The notes under the pieces: model-generated
Told to the model about the DNA's origin: nothing
The model's input: the letters and a program-made list of their open reading frames with translations, nothing else
The model's database searches: none
NCBI GenBank assembly: GCA_023245865.1
Contig: JAHFJN010000001.1
Coordinates: forward strand, 124,001 to 188,000
Direction: 5' to 3'
Length of the DNA: 64,000 bases
From: Candidatus Peribacteria bacterium
GTDB taxonomy: Bacteria > Patescibacteriota > Gracilibacteria > Peribacterales > Peribacteraceae
Made by a program: the position numbers and the translations under genes
Part shown: piece by piece, positions 1 through 8,632 of the stretch
Numbering within the stretch: the first letter of the stretch is position 1
How the letters are laid out: every line of letters starts with the position of its first letter

Positions 1-1518
1 ATCAACGGGACTCCAGACCGCCCTTGCTCCTGCCAAGTAGCCGCCGTATCGGGTTTCGCTTGCAACCGTGGCCAATTGCATCGTGTTCGCCCCTATATCA
101 TACCGATAGATGGCACCGCCACGGCCCAGCAGATACAGCGCATTGGTACCGGTGGCTGCGACCCCTGCATCCGCTTCCACCCATCCCGAAACGTTCGAAT
201 CATAGATGCGCGCAGAGACGGATCCATTTTCATAGACGTACATTTGTCTTGTTTTATTGAACATGTAGGTCACACCGGTTTCCGGATTATGAATCGTGAC
301 AAGAACTCCGTAATTATTGGCAGGGAACGTCGCAGGTTTCGTTTCGAGACTGTCGCATGCGGTTGGGGTTCCATTGATGGAGGAAGAAGAGGATGAAGAA
401 CTGCATCGCCACGGTTGCATCTGACAGATGTCCTCAGAGCGGGTTGATGATGAAGAACTGCTACTGAGAGAGGAACGAGAAGATGATGATGACAGGCAGA
501 GAACCGTCAGTGTAACAATACTGCTCTGGTTATTGGAGAGATCCGGATCGCTCGCCCCGCCGGTGGGTGACACAGTTGCCTGCACACTGACTGTCGAGCC
601 GCACTGCATATTTCCCGTATTAAAATTCGCCCACTCCGTGACCCCTTGTCCGGACCCTCGCGGTTGCAAATCATGAAGATAAAATATTCCATTTTGAATC
701 ACGCCTCCGGGCGTTGAGTCGGCCGCACGTAGGCTCCATGTTGCAGGGAGTGGGATCGAGAGGACAGAGGTGCTGGTGGATGGTCCGTTATTTCCCACCG
801 TGATGCCGAAAAGAACATTGCTATTTGCGTACACAGTCGTCGGACTCGGAACCTGGAGTGCAGCGAACTCAGAAATTTGCAGATCTGCCGTCGGACTTTG
901 ACTGCTCGTTGAAGCTCGACTGCTGGAGGAAGCACAGACCATCGGCCCGCAGGAGAGAACACATCCATTGGAATTACGTGTGATATTCGGAAAACTGCAC
1001 CCCGCTTGTGCATCACAATGTGTAGCGCAGGTAGATGAACTCTGTGCAGAGGAAACCGAAGAAGCACTTGATGAAGAGCTCTGTGGCACACGCCCAATCC
1101 CTGCCCCACAACGGAAGATCAACGTCTGTGTCGGGTGGATATCATAGATTTTGCCTCTCTGAAAAACCGTTAGCGTTGCGGGCGAGGCATCGGGAGTAAG
1201 GAATCGCTGTGCGGTTGAGAGATAGTATTGTCCCTTCACACTCGGCTCGTGTCCTGTGTATTCGTAGATCATGAGCGCTACATTCGGATCCTGCGCATAC
1301 GAACTATCCATCAAAGGAAAATTGCCGTTGCCGACGCACGTCACGAGGTTGTCCTGATTTGCCACCAAGGTGATGCCACTTTCAGAGTTTTCAGGATGGA
1401 ATAATCCAAACATGATAACCTGCGCCGGCACGTTCAATGTCCGGAACAAAAGGATTGCAAGACCGATCGCGACCGCAAGCATGACAGCGACAAGGCCTCT
1501 GTGGGACGGACCGGACAT
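1..1518 (-). CDS. Partial serine-rich secreted/surface protein (C-terminus beyond left edge)
   Basis: An open frame runs from ATG at 1518 to the first base of the window without a stop, giving 506 visible residues. Residues about 8-30 form one hydrophobic segment (signal anchor). A globular part with isolated cysteines follows, then a serine-rich linker, a Cys-containing segment, and a beta-rich domain at about 215-330 that resembles DUF11/CARDB-type repeats of surface proteins (phrases such as VGNNGPSTSTSV and SDPDLSNNQS). Two more polyserine linkers follow at about 340-375, and then a beta-rich region with YMFNKTRQMYVYENGS that could begin a propeller. Polyserine linkers recur in the LTD nuclease at 3382-6447, suggesting a common class of cell-surface protein. 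Function unknown; the reading frame itself is secure. Confidence 0.8.
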   Translation of the reverse strand, partial: MSGPSHRGLVAVMLAVAIGLAILLFRTLNVPAQVIMFGLFHPENSESGITLVANQDNLVTCVGNGNFPLMDSSYAQDPNVALMIYEYTGHEPSVKGQYYLSTAQRFLTPDASPATLTVFQRGKIYDIHPTQTLIFRCGAGIGRVPQSSSSSASSVSSAQSSSTCATHCDAQAGCSFPNITRNSNGCVLSCGPMVCASSSSRASTSSQSPTADLQISEFAALQVPSPTTVYANSNVLFGITVGNNGPSTSTSVLSIPLPATWSLRAADSTPGGVIQNGIFYLHDLQPRGSGQGVTEWANFNTGNMQCGSTVSVQATVSPTGGASDPDLSNNQSSIVTLTVLCLSSSSSRSSLSSSSSSSTRSEDICQMQPWRCSSSSSSSSINGTPTACDSLETKPATFPANNYGVLVTIHNPETGVTYMFNKTRQMYVYENGSVSARIYDSNVSGWVEADAGVAATGTNALYLLGRGGAIYRYDIGANTMQLATVASETRYGGYLAGARAVWSPVD

Positions 1519-1557
1519 AGCGTACCTAACTGTAGCGCGGACACCCTTGATTGCAAG

Positions 1558-1604
1558 TGTCATGGTGAGCCATGCCTACCGGCAGGCAGGCACAGTCGAA
1601 CCAT
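1558..1604. repeat. Dispersed TGTCAT...GTCGAA repeat with nested palindrome
   Basis: Copy of the dispersed family, arms TGTCATGGTGAGC and CAGTCGAACCAT, interrupted by TGCCTACCGGCAGGCAGGCA. The identical 20-mer, in reverse complement apart from one end base, recurs inside nrdJ near 35978-35996. The element directly abuts the stop codon of rny and separates it from the surface-protein gene. Confidence 0.8.
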
Positions 1605-3160
1605 TACTTTGCAATCTCTTCTATACGGCGTTCGCGAATGACGTTCACTTTGATCACGCCGGGGTAGGTGAGCTCATTCTCGATCTTCTTCGCGATGTCC
1701 TTGGCTAGTTTCTGTTGCTGCAGATCATCGATGCGAAGCGTGTCGACGTACACGCGAATCTCACGACCGGCCGAAATGGCGAACGCTCTTTGGACGCCTT
1801 CGAATTTCTTCGCAACTTCCTCGAGCTCGCGCAATCTCTTGAAGTACTCCTCTATCGACTCGCGCCGTGCCCCCGGACGCGCTCCGGAAATCGCATCGGC
1901 CGCGGCGACGACGAACGCCTCGGGCGTTTCCATCGGAATGTCCTCATGGTGCGCGGCCACGCAGTGAATGACCTCGGGGCGGATCTTGTAGCGTTTGCAG
2001 ATCTCCACGCCTATCTCCACGTGCGTGCCCGCGACTTCGTGGTCGAGCGCTTTGCCGATGTCATGCAGCAGACATCCTTCGGTCACGATCATGACATTCG
2101 CGCCGATTTCTTCCGCGAGCATCCGGCCGATGTGCGCCATTTCCACCGAGTGCTTGAGGACGTTTTGTCCGTAACTCGTGCGAAATCTGAGCCGGCCGAT
2201 GATCTTCAGCAGATCTTGCGGATAATTGGCGATCCCCAGTTCTTCCGTCGCGCGCTTGCCGAACTCCAGCATCATTTTTCCGACTTGCTCTTTCATTTTC
2301 TGGACGATCTCTTCGATCCTGGCGGGCTGAATGCGACCGTCTTGAATCAGTTTCTCCATCGAAAGTTTTGCGACGTACCGACGCGCGAGATCATACCCGG
2401 AAATAACGATCGCTCCCGGCGTATCATCGATGATCACGTCGACGCCGGTCGCCGTTTCAAACGCGTTGATATTCCGTCCTTCCTTGCCGATGATCTTTCC
2501 TTTCACGTCGTCGCTCGGCAGCTGCACCACGGTCGCCGTCGACTCCGTCGCAACTTCGCTGGCATACCGTTGCATCGCCTGTGCCATCAGATCCTTAGCC
2601 TTGTCCTCGGCTTCTTCTTCCATCCGCTCACGTTGCAACTTCACCTGCGCTGCAAAAAATCCGGAGAATTCCTGTTCCAGTTCTTTACTGAGCGCTTCTT
2701 TGGCTTCCGCAGTGCTCAGCTTTGAAACTTTTTCGAGAGCCTCACGATGCTGCGTTTGTGCGTCCTTCAATTCCGCCTTCAGCTCCGTGACATCCGACTC
2801 TTCCTTTTTCAGAACGTCGCGCTGGCGTTCGACCTCTTTCACTTTTTCGTCGAGGTTTCTTTCTTTTTCCTCCAATCTTGCCTCATCTTTCTGAAGTTTT
2901 GTCTCGAGTTCCGTTGCTCGGAGCTTTGCCTCGGTCACGATCTCCTTTGCTGATGCCTTCGCCTCCGCTTCTGCTGCTTTCACCTGTGAGCGGGCTTCGC
3001 TCATTTGGATCTTCACGTTCGTTAGTTCCTGTTCATGGCGCTGAATCTCCGCTTGGAGCCCGCGCGAAATCGCTTTTCCTTTACTAAACCAAAACCAGCC
3101 GAGAAGAATGCCGAGCAGTAATCCTGCAAGAGGTCCAACAAGGACGCTTGTGTAGTCCAT
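1604..3160 (-). CDS. rny: Ribonuclease Y
   Basis: Membrane-anchored endoribonuclease that starts mRNA decay. The 518-residue length matches the family (about 520). An N-terminal membrane segment (GPLAGLLLGILLGWFWF) is followed by a long charged coiled coil to about residue 190, a KH RNA-binding domain with GKIIGKEGRNINAFE at about 220-235, and an HD phosphohydrolase domain with HSVEMAHIGRML and LLHDIGKALDHE, which holds the metal-binding His-Asp pair. The C-terminal tail is also typical. It stands alone and is divergent from the nuclease gene at 3382. A TATACT -10-like hexamer lies about 70 bases upstream. Identification is very secure. Confidence 0.97.
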   Translation of the reverse strand: MDYTSVLVGPLAGLLLGILLGWFWFSKGKAISRGLQAEIQRHEQELTNVKIQMSEARSQVKAAEAEAKASAKEIVTEAKLRATELETKLQKDEARLEEKERNLDEKVKEVERQRDVLKKEESDVTELKAELKDAQTQHREALEKVSKLSTAEAKEALSKELEQEFSGFFAAQVKLQRERMEEEAEDKAKDLMAQAMQRYASEVATESTATVVQLPSDDVKGKIIGKEGRNINAFETATGVDVIIDDTPGAIVISGYDLARRYVAKLSMEKLIQDGRIQPARIEEIVQKMKEQVGKMMLEFGKRATEELGIANYPQDLLKIIGRLRFRTSYGQNVLKHSVEMAHIGRMLAEEIGANVMIVTEGCLLHDIGKALDHEVAGTHVEIGVEICKRYKIRPEVIHCVAAHHEDIPMETPEAFVVAAADAISGARPGARRESIEEYFKRLRELEEVAKKFEGVQRAFAISAGREIRVYVDTLRIDDLQQQKLAKDIAKKIENELTYPGVIKVNVIRERRIEEIAK

Positions 3161-3312
3161 AGGGAGAGGAGGGTATCAATGCCGGGAAGGGCAAAGGAAT
3201 ATGCATGAAAGGTTGATGAGTGGCGGGAGTATAGGGAAGGCCATAGGCTCTGTCGAGCGGCGTTCCATCGGCATATAGAACATTCAAATCATTTTAATGG
3301 AAGCCAAAAAGT

Positions 3313-3347
3313 ATGATTCGATCGTAGCGAAAGATCCTCCAGGATCT
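3313..3347 (+). promoter_or_regulatory. Putative promoter -10 and leader hairpin before the LTD nuclease
   Basis: TATGAT at 3313-3318 could be a -10 element. About 15 bases later the perfect inverted repeat GATCCT-CC-AGGATC (3334-3347) lies in the predicted leader of the downstream gene. No good -35 was seen, so this is a weak call. Confidence 0.3.
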
Positions 3348-3381
3348 GCCGGAACGCAGGTTCTCGTGGTCTGATGTCCCC

Positions 3382-6300
3382 ATGCTTCGCACTCTCATAT
3401 GTCTCTTTCTCTTTCTTGCCCCGTTAAGCTCGCTTGCGAGCGGCGTGGGGACCATCATCATCTCTGAAGTCATGTGGATGGGCAGCGACATCAGTACTGC
3501 CGATGAATGGGTGGAAATAACAAATACCGGAGAGCAGCCTCAGTCAATCGGTGGGTATGCACTGACGATCATGAAAACGACCGGTGAATCGACGATCGCA
3601 ACATTCCCTGCGGGCCTTACAATCGATCCGGGGCAATATCTTGTGATCAGTAACTATGGGCGCTTGCAATCGAGATTAGACATTGATCCTGCCTTCAGCT
3701 CGACAAGCATGACCCTTCCAAATACCAAACTTCTGCTTCGTTTGCATGACGCGGGAGGCAATCTTCTCGATGAAGTAGATGATTATGTCGGTGAGCCCTT
3801 TGCGGGCACCAACGCTACCGGTCAACCGAAGGCGAGTATGGAGAGGATTGATCTAGCGGGTTCGGGAGCACTCAAGACCAACTGGCGTACCGCAAGCATT
3901 TCGATTGGCTTTGACTCCGGACTAACAATCTTCGGAACATCAGGATATTCAATTCAGTTTGAGTCCTCATCATCAATACAAAGTCAGAGTACAAATAGTA
4001 TTCAAGAATATACCCCGCAAAGCTCTTCGCAACAGAGCGACGTGGGGTCGACATGCCTCCTCGCTTCGGGCTCAACTCTTAACCCGACTATTCTCATTCA
4101 ATCAGGACGTCTCAGTGGTACCGAACCTGTGACCGTCAATCTTCAGGCAGTTGCAAGTTCTGGATCCCTGAAAAACATCACTTGTCATTGGGACTATGGC
4201 GATGGTTATACGAGTGAAAGTTGCAACCCCGGTACGCATACCATGCGAGCAAAGGGGAGCTATTTCATTCACCTCTTCACTCATGACCAGTGTGTTAATA
4301 CAGTGGAACGTACTGTACAGGTAAATGTTTTGGAGAAAGGAGGTTCTTCCTATTTTACGCAGGATAACTCTCCGAGCAAAGCATGTATGGCCTCTGCATT
4401 CAGTGGAGCCCTCATCAGTGAATTTCTCCCAAACCCCGTGAGTGGCGAGGAGCCCGGTGAATGGATTGAGCTCTACAACCCGACCGATGTTTCCATTCCG
4501 CTTTGCGGGTGGTTTCTGGATGATGCTTCCGGAGGGAGCAAACCCTACTCGCTTTCGCGCTATCAGTTGCCATCGAAAGAATATCTTCTGATCGATCGAC
4601 ATGAATCAGGCATAGCGCTCAATAATAGTCAGGATACTGTCCGACTCCTCGCTCCTGTTCGAGGTGCAGGGACAGGAGTGCTCATGCAAGTGCCCTACAC
4701 ACAGGCTCCAAGTAATCAATCGTATGCACTGCGACAAGATGGCAATTGGCTCTGGACAGATCATCTGACACCTGGGAAGCCGAATGCATTCCCCAACCTT
4801 TCCTCTGTAACTGTGCCCGCTGTCGTAATACGATCGGCATTTCCAAACCCAAGAGGCAAAGACGAAGGAGAGGAGTGGATCGAGTTTGAGAATCTTCTTA
4901 CCGATAGGCCTCAGTGGCTCAATGGATGGACGCTATCGAATCTTCGTGGGAAGGAGATACCGCTGAACGGGATAGTGCTCAAAAAGAAAGAAACGAAACA
5001 AATTCTCGTGGCGGACATTTCCCTTTCCCTTGCAAACAGTATTGATGGATTGATCTTGCGTGATGCCAAAAAGGACATCGCATCTGTTCTTCAGTGGGAC
5101 AATGCAAAGGAGGGAAAAATTGTTCGTACGCCTCTCAAAGCGAAGCAAATTGAAGGAATGGTTACGCGCGTTATTGATGGAGATACCGTTGAAGTGAGTG
5201 TGAACAGGGAGCACCTTACAATAAGACTCCTTGGTATCGATGCACCCGAATTCTATGATGATTCAGGAAGTATTTCTGACTATGGATTAAAATCAAAAAA
5301 TTATGTTTCAGCCCTTATAGAAAACAAAAAAGTAGAACTAGAATTTGATTCAAATAAGACAGATAAATATGGCAGAACTTTGGCATATTTGTTCCTTGAT
5401 GACGCAGTGGACATCCAGCGAGAACTTGTATTAAAAGGCTTGGCCTATGCATATCGGGCTTTTCCCGTGTCACGACTCGGAGAATATGAAGTCTACGAAT
5501 CCCTCGCGCGGGAGCAGAAGCTTGGCATTTGGAGCAGCGTGGCAAGTTCAGAGTACTATCTCGCGAAGGAAAAAGAACAGGAGCAGTGGGCAGAGGTGGA
5601 GAATCAAGGATTGCAGATTTCGATCGATCAAAAATCGGGTCTTGTCGAGTCTGGCACGGTCGTGCATCTCAAAACCAGCATCCCATGGGCAAAGGTCTAT
5701 GTGTCGCTCAATGGCAGTTCCTTCTTGGCATTTTCCGGTGCATTGATTGTTGATAAAGACACAACAATGCAGGCATTTGCTCAGACAAAAGGCAATGAAT
5801 CCGGAGCTGTGATGACGTCCAAGAAGCAAGATCGTTTTTATGTGCTCAAACGTGATCACTATCCACGTGGTATCGTGATCAGTGAAGTCTATGCCTCGCC
5901 GCAAAAAGGCGAACAGGAGTGGGTGGAGGTTTGGAATCCAAGTGACCAAACTATTGATCTCTCCGGATGGAAAATCAATAAATTTTCTGTCCCGATGGGG
6001 ACATCCATTGCAGCCGGCGGGCGTATGATGTTTGAAAAAAATCTGACACATCAGGTACTGCGAAATACCGGAGACACCGTGCGACTGCTCGATCCCAATG
6101 GTGCGATCGCAGCAAGTGTGACCTACCCGAAATTAAAAAACGGCCAATCGTATAGCGTGCGTGATGGTGCCTATTGCATTACCGATGATGCGACACCCGG
6201 AGAAGAAAATACATGTGTCATTCATAGCAAGAAGCGTGCCTCAAAAAAATCTCTTGTGAAAGATACCGGTGGCCTCGCCGATGCGCGCAGTCTCCTGGCA

Positions 6301-6447
6301 TCGCTTGAAGGGCAAGTCGTCGAGAAAGCAGATGCGTTCTCCCCCCACCTCGAACCCTCCAGCCAAAAAACCATCGCGGAGGCGATTCTCCTCACAATTT
6401 GCTTCGCTTGGGCGATGTTTGTGCTCTGGGTGCTGCTTAAGAAATGA
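3382..6447 (+). CDS. Surface-anchored multidomain nuclease: lamin-tail domains plus thermonuclease (SNase) domain
   Basis: A 1021-residue exported protein. Signal peptide at residues 1-20, lamin-tail domain (LTD) at about 20-140 (IIISEVMWMG...DEWVEITN), serine-rich linker, PKD-like beta domain at about 225-315, and two more LTD domains at about 340-470 and 475-585 (EWIELYNP, EWIEFENL). A staphylococcal-nuclease domain follows at about 591-725, with all catalytic landmarks visible: VIDGDTVEV, R615 of IRLLG, E622 of GIDAPE and R665 of KYGRTLAY. A fourth LTD lies at about 830-935. A transmembrane helix with a KK tail ends the protein. It should cleave extracellular nucleic acid at the cell surface; scavenging of nucleotides is inference. 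Part of the nuclease domain (about 5270-5400) is much more AT-rich than its flanks. Confidence 0.92.
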   Translation: MLRTLICLFLFLAPLSSLASGVGTIIISEVMWMGSDISTADEWVEITNTGEQPQSIGGYALTIMKTTGESTIATFPAGLTIDPGQYLVISNYGRLQSRLDIDPAFSSTSMTLPNTKLLLRLHDAGGNLLDEVDDYVGEPFAGTNATGQPKASMERIDLAGSGALKTNWRTASISIGFDSGLTIFGTSGYSIQFESSSSIQSQSTNSIQEYTPQSSSQQSDVGSTCLLASGSTLNPTILIQSGRLSGTEPVTVNLQAVASSGSLKNITCHWDYGDGYTSESCNPGTHTMRAKGSYFIHLFTHDQCVNTVERTVQVNVLEKGGSSYFTQDNSPSKACMASAFSGALISEFLPNPVSGEEPGEWIELYNPTDVSIPLCGWFLDDASGGSKPYSLSRYQLPSKEYLLIDRHESGIALNNSQDTVRLLAPVRGAGTGVLMQVPYTQAPSNQSYALRQDGNWLWTDHLTPGKPNAFPNLSSVTVPAVVIRSAFPNPRGKDEGEEWIEFENLLTDRPQWLNGWTLSNLRGKEIPLNGIVLKKKETKQILVADISLSLANSIDGLILRDAKKDIASVLQWDNAKEGKIVRTPLKAKQIEGMVTRVIDGDTVEVSVNREHLTIRLLGIDAPEFYDDSGSISDYGLKSKNYVSALIENKKVELEFDSNKTDKYGRTLAYLFLDDAVDIQRELVLKGLAYAYRAFPVSRLGEYEVYESLAREQKLGIWSSVASSEYYLAKEKEQEQWAEVENQGLQISIDQKSGLVESGTVVHLKTSIPWAKVYVSLNGSSFLAFSGALIVDKDTTMQAFAQTKGNESGAVMTSKKQDRFYVLKRDHYPRGIVISEVYASPQKGEQEWVEVWNPSDQTIDLSGWKINKFSVPMGTSIAAGGRMMFEKNLTHQVLRNTGDTVRLLDPNGAIAASVTYPKLKNGQSYSVRDGAYCITDDATPGEENTCVIHSKKRASKKSLVKDTGGLADARSLLASLEGQVVEKADAFSPHLEPSSQKTIAEAILLTICFAWAMFVLWVLLKK

Positions 6448-6472
6448 GGTACCCAAAAGTCCATTTTTCTGG

Positions 6473-6478
6473 TATCAT
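6473..6478 (+). promoter_or_regulatory. -10 element TATCAT, 6 nt before start (leaderless)
   Basis: TATCAT is followed by exactly six bases and then the ATG at 6485. This spacing recurs before about a dozen genes here and predicts a transcript that starts at, or within a base or two of, the start codon. Confidence 0.5.
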
Positions 6479-6484
6479 TGTGTG

Positions 6485-7369
6485 ATGTCTCCAGATGCTT
6501 CCATACCACCTGAACCGAGTGCCGGTGCATCATCACAGCCTGATCCCGCTGCTGCGCAAGCTAGGACTGATGCCGAGCGTGCACAGCGTGCTCAAGCATC
6601 GCAAAATAATGTCCAAGCACTCATGGATGAATTGGAAAGTCTTGAAGCAGATCCAATGTGTGTTACGCATGCAGAAGTAGAATCAACAAGAAGGAGAATA
6701 CTATCAACGATCAACAAAGTTCTTCGCGATCACAAAATTCAGGATATCGTTTCAGAATTTTTGATACAGTCACAAGGGTCAACTGTGACGGAAGGATACA
6801 AACAGGTAAATGAAAACATAACGATTGCAGAGGCGAAAAAACTCCTAAAACTGGTTGAAAACAGGCTTGCAATAGAATCCGGCAATGCAAGAGTGGAAAT
6901 GTGGGCCCTGCTGGATAATGATCTTGCTGCATATAAAAATGCGAAAAAGGAACCAGTCGAAAAGTCAGAAAAGCCAGCGGAAAAAACAGAAGGAAAAGAC
7001 GAAACTGTATCAAAAAAGAAATCAACTGAATCTCAGCATCATGAAGAAGAAAAGGGTTTTCATGCTTGGAATTGGTTCTGGTACGGAAAGGGCGTTGTTG
7101 AAAAGAAAGATCCAAACGCTCGATTCTGGAAGAACCTTGGCCTTTCAGCAAAGGAAGAATTACTGGCTGCGTTATCATTGGCATGGGAAAAATTCACCGG
7201 TGGATCAAAAATGGTTTTTCTCGGCGCACGTTATGTACTTCCCATTCATAAGCTTTTCTGGAAAAAGTCGATTCCATACATTGCCAGAAAGCTCACAATT
7301 TTCGAAGATGACTTTTGGATGAAAGGAGGCAAGGGTGGATCTTCCAATAGTTCAAGTGGTCATCACTAA
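6485..7369 (+). CDS. Hypothetical charged helical protein, first gene of a two-gene operon
   Basis: 294 residues from ATG 6485. A longer frame extends upstream, but this start is favoured by the -10 hexamer six bases before it and because the extension overlaps the nuclease gene. N-terminus rich in Ala, Pro and Gln; helical, charged middle (LESLEADPMC...EAKKLLKLVENR); Lys/Glu-rich low-complexity linker at about 165-190; then a more ordered aromatic part (WNWFWYGKG, WKKSIPYIARKL) and a Gly/Ser/His tail. No signal peptide and no recognised domain. It lies 2 bases before the next gene and repeats the theme of a gene followed by a larger helical partner seen at 10165, 17888 and 20129. Function unknown. 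Confidence 0.75.
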   Translation: MSPDASIPPEPSAGASSQPDPAAAQARTDAERAQRAQASQNNVQALMDELESLEADPMCVTHAEVESTRRRILSTINKVLRDHKIQDIVSEFLIQSQGSTVTEGYKQVNENITIAEAKKLLKLVENRLAIESGNARVEMWALLDNDLAAYKNAKKEPVEKSEKPAEKTEGKDETVSKKKSTESQHHEEEKGFHAWNWFWYGKGVVEKKDPNARFWKNLGLSAKEELLAALSLAWEKFTGGSKMVFLGARYVLPIHKLFWKKSIPYIARKLTIFEDDFWMKGGKGGSSNSSSGHH

Positions 7370-7371
7370 AT

Positions 7372-8577
7372 ATGAAGAAACTTCATTCAATCGTCGGCAA
7401 ACATAATGAGCGCGAGCGACGCTTACTCCACATGTCCCCAATTGGCCCCGGAGGCGGTATCGATAAATTGCAGAGTGTAAATGATAATGCTTTTGCTCAT
7501 GAGGAATTTAAGAAATGGAAAAAAGAAACGCCCGGCGCACAAGAAATATTCGATGCGCTTGAGCAAATCAAGACACCAACGATCGAGGATGTAAGAGGGT
7601 ATCTTGAAGATCGACAGGAGCAAGGAAAATCTGCTGATTTCGATGAAGAATTACGAACGAAATTGGAAACAGTCGATGATCCCGCCGCCGACAGTAAAGA
7701 GCGTTTGAAAGCGGAGCACTATCTTAAGATCTTGGTAGAGTACATTCAAAAGAGAAATGTGTGGCTCAAGGAATCTCGTGACAAAATGAATAGCATCATG
7801 GACCAACCGGAATTGCCGGGGCTGACAAACACAATGTGGGAAGGAACAAAGGATACCGTTGCTGCATGTGTGGAAGGATTCAAAGAAGCGAGTGGGAAAG
7901 AAAAAGTACTCATGCTTGCGGGAACTGTGGCGGGGTTTCTCATGCTTCGAATGCTTTGGAATGAAGCCGGCAAAATACCAGGGTCCTCCGGAATGAAAAA
8001 AATCTTGAAATTTGGGCTGGGTGCCGGGGTGACATGGATGGCCTTTGAAGCAGTGAATAAAACCCTGGAAAAAACGAGAGGTCGACCTTTGGTGAATTGG
8101 CATGGCTGGTTACCAGAAACTCCCGCTGCTCCCTTTAATAACATTTGGAATAGATTACCCGGTCAAACACAGGAGCAATGGGATGCAGAAGTACATCAGA
8201 ATGAAATAGATCGAATTGCGAACGAACTCAGGCGGATGGAGGTACCAGAAGATTTTCTGAAAGATATGCCAAGTGAAAACGCCAATTACGTTTTTGGGAT
8301 TGCAAACTTAAGTACATTGAGTGTTGATATATTTGAAAAGCTGTACGAATCTGGCAAATCTTCACGAAGTATCGCAGATGGTAATTCCCTCTATCCTCAG
8401 CGTCCAAAACGAGATGACAAAAAGAGCAAACTGTCACCCGTTGAACGCTTTGCACTCGTACAAAAAGTCGGACAGACTCTTGGCCTCATCGATACTCAGG
8501 GCGACTTTGTGTTACCTGAAGATGAAAACAGGAGGAATAAGAGTTTGCTCTATCTGATGCTTGATTGGGATCAGTAA
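7372..8577 (+). CDS. Hypothetical protein with one hydrophobic segment, partner of the 6485 gene
   Basis: 401 residues, starting 2 bases after the preceding stop, so almost certainly cotranscribed. The N-terminus (MKKLHSIVGKHNERERRLLH) is basic. Residues about 20-150 are charged and helical. A hydrophobic stretch near 180-200 (KVLMLAGTVAGFLMLRMLW) could cross or lie on the membrane, and a second weaker one follows (ILKFGLGAGVTWMAFEAV). The C-terminal 150 residues are charged. I recognise no family. The bacterial style of coupling and the shared theme with three other pairs in the window suggest a lineage-specific system; no biochemical role can be assigned. Confidence 0.75.
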   Translation: MKKLHSIVGKHNERERRLLHMSPIGPGGGIDKLQSVNDNAFAHEEFKKWKKETPGAQEIFDALEQIKTPTIEDVRGYLEDRQEQGKSADFDEELRTKLETVDDPAADSKERLKAEHYLKILVEYIQKRNVWLKESRDKMNSIMDQPELPGLTNTMWEGTKDTVAACVEGFKEASGKEKVLMLAGTVAGFLMLRMLWNEAGKIPGSSGMKKILKFGLGAGVTWMAFEAVNKTLEKTRGRPLVNWHGWLPETPAAPFNNIWNRLPGQTQEQWDAEVHQNEIDRIANELRRMEVPEDFLKDMPSENANYVFGIANLSTLSVDIFEKLYESGKSSRSIADGNSLYPQRPKRDDKKSKLSPVERFALVQKVGQTLGLIDTQGDFVLPEDENRRNKSLLYLMLDWDQ

Positions 8578-8589
8578 AATCTTTGAAAT

Positions 8590-8608
8590 CCCCGGCTTTC
8601 GGCCGGGG
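8590..8608. terminator. Hairpin between convergent genes
   Basis: Perfect 7-bp stem CCCCGGC / GCCGGGG with loop TTTCG, in the 55-bp gap between the convergent ends of the 7372 and 8633 genes. There is no strong T tract on either side, so it may act as a weak bidirectional terminator. Confidence 0.55.
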
Positions 8609-8632
8609 GGTCAGAGAACATCGAATCGGAGA

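Noticed and set aside
1715-2725. 336-codon plus-strand frame opposite rny
   Set aside because: Antisense shadow; no initiation context and no recognisable protein features.
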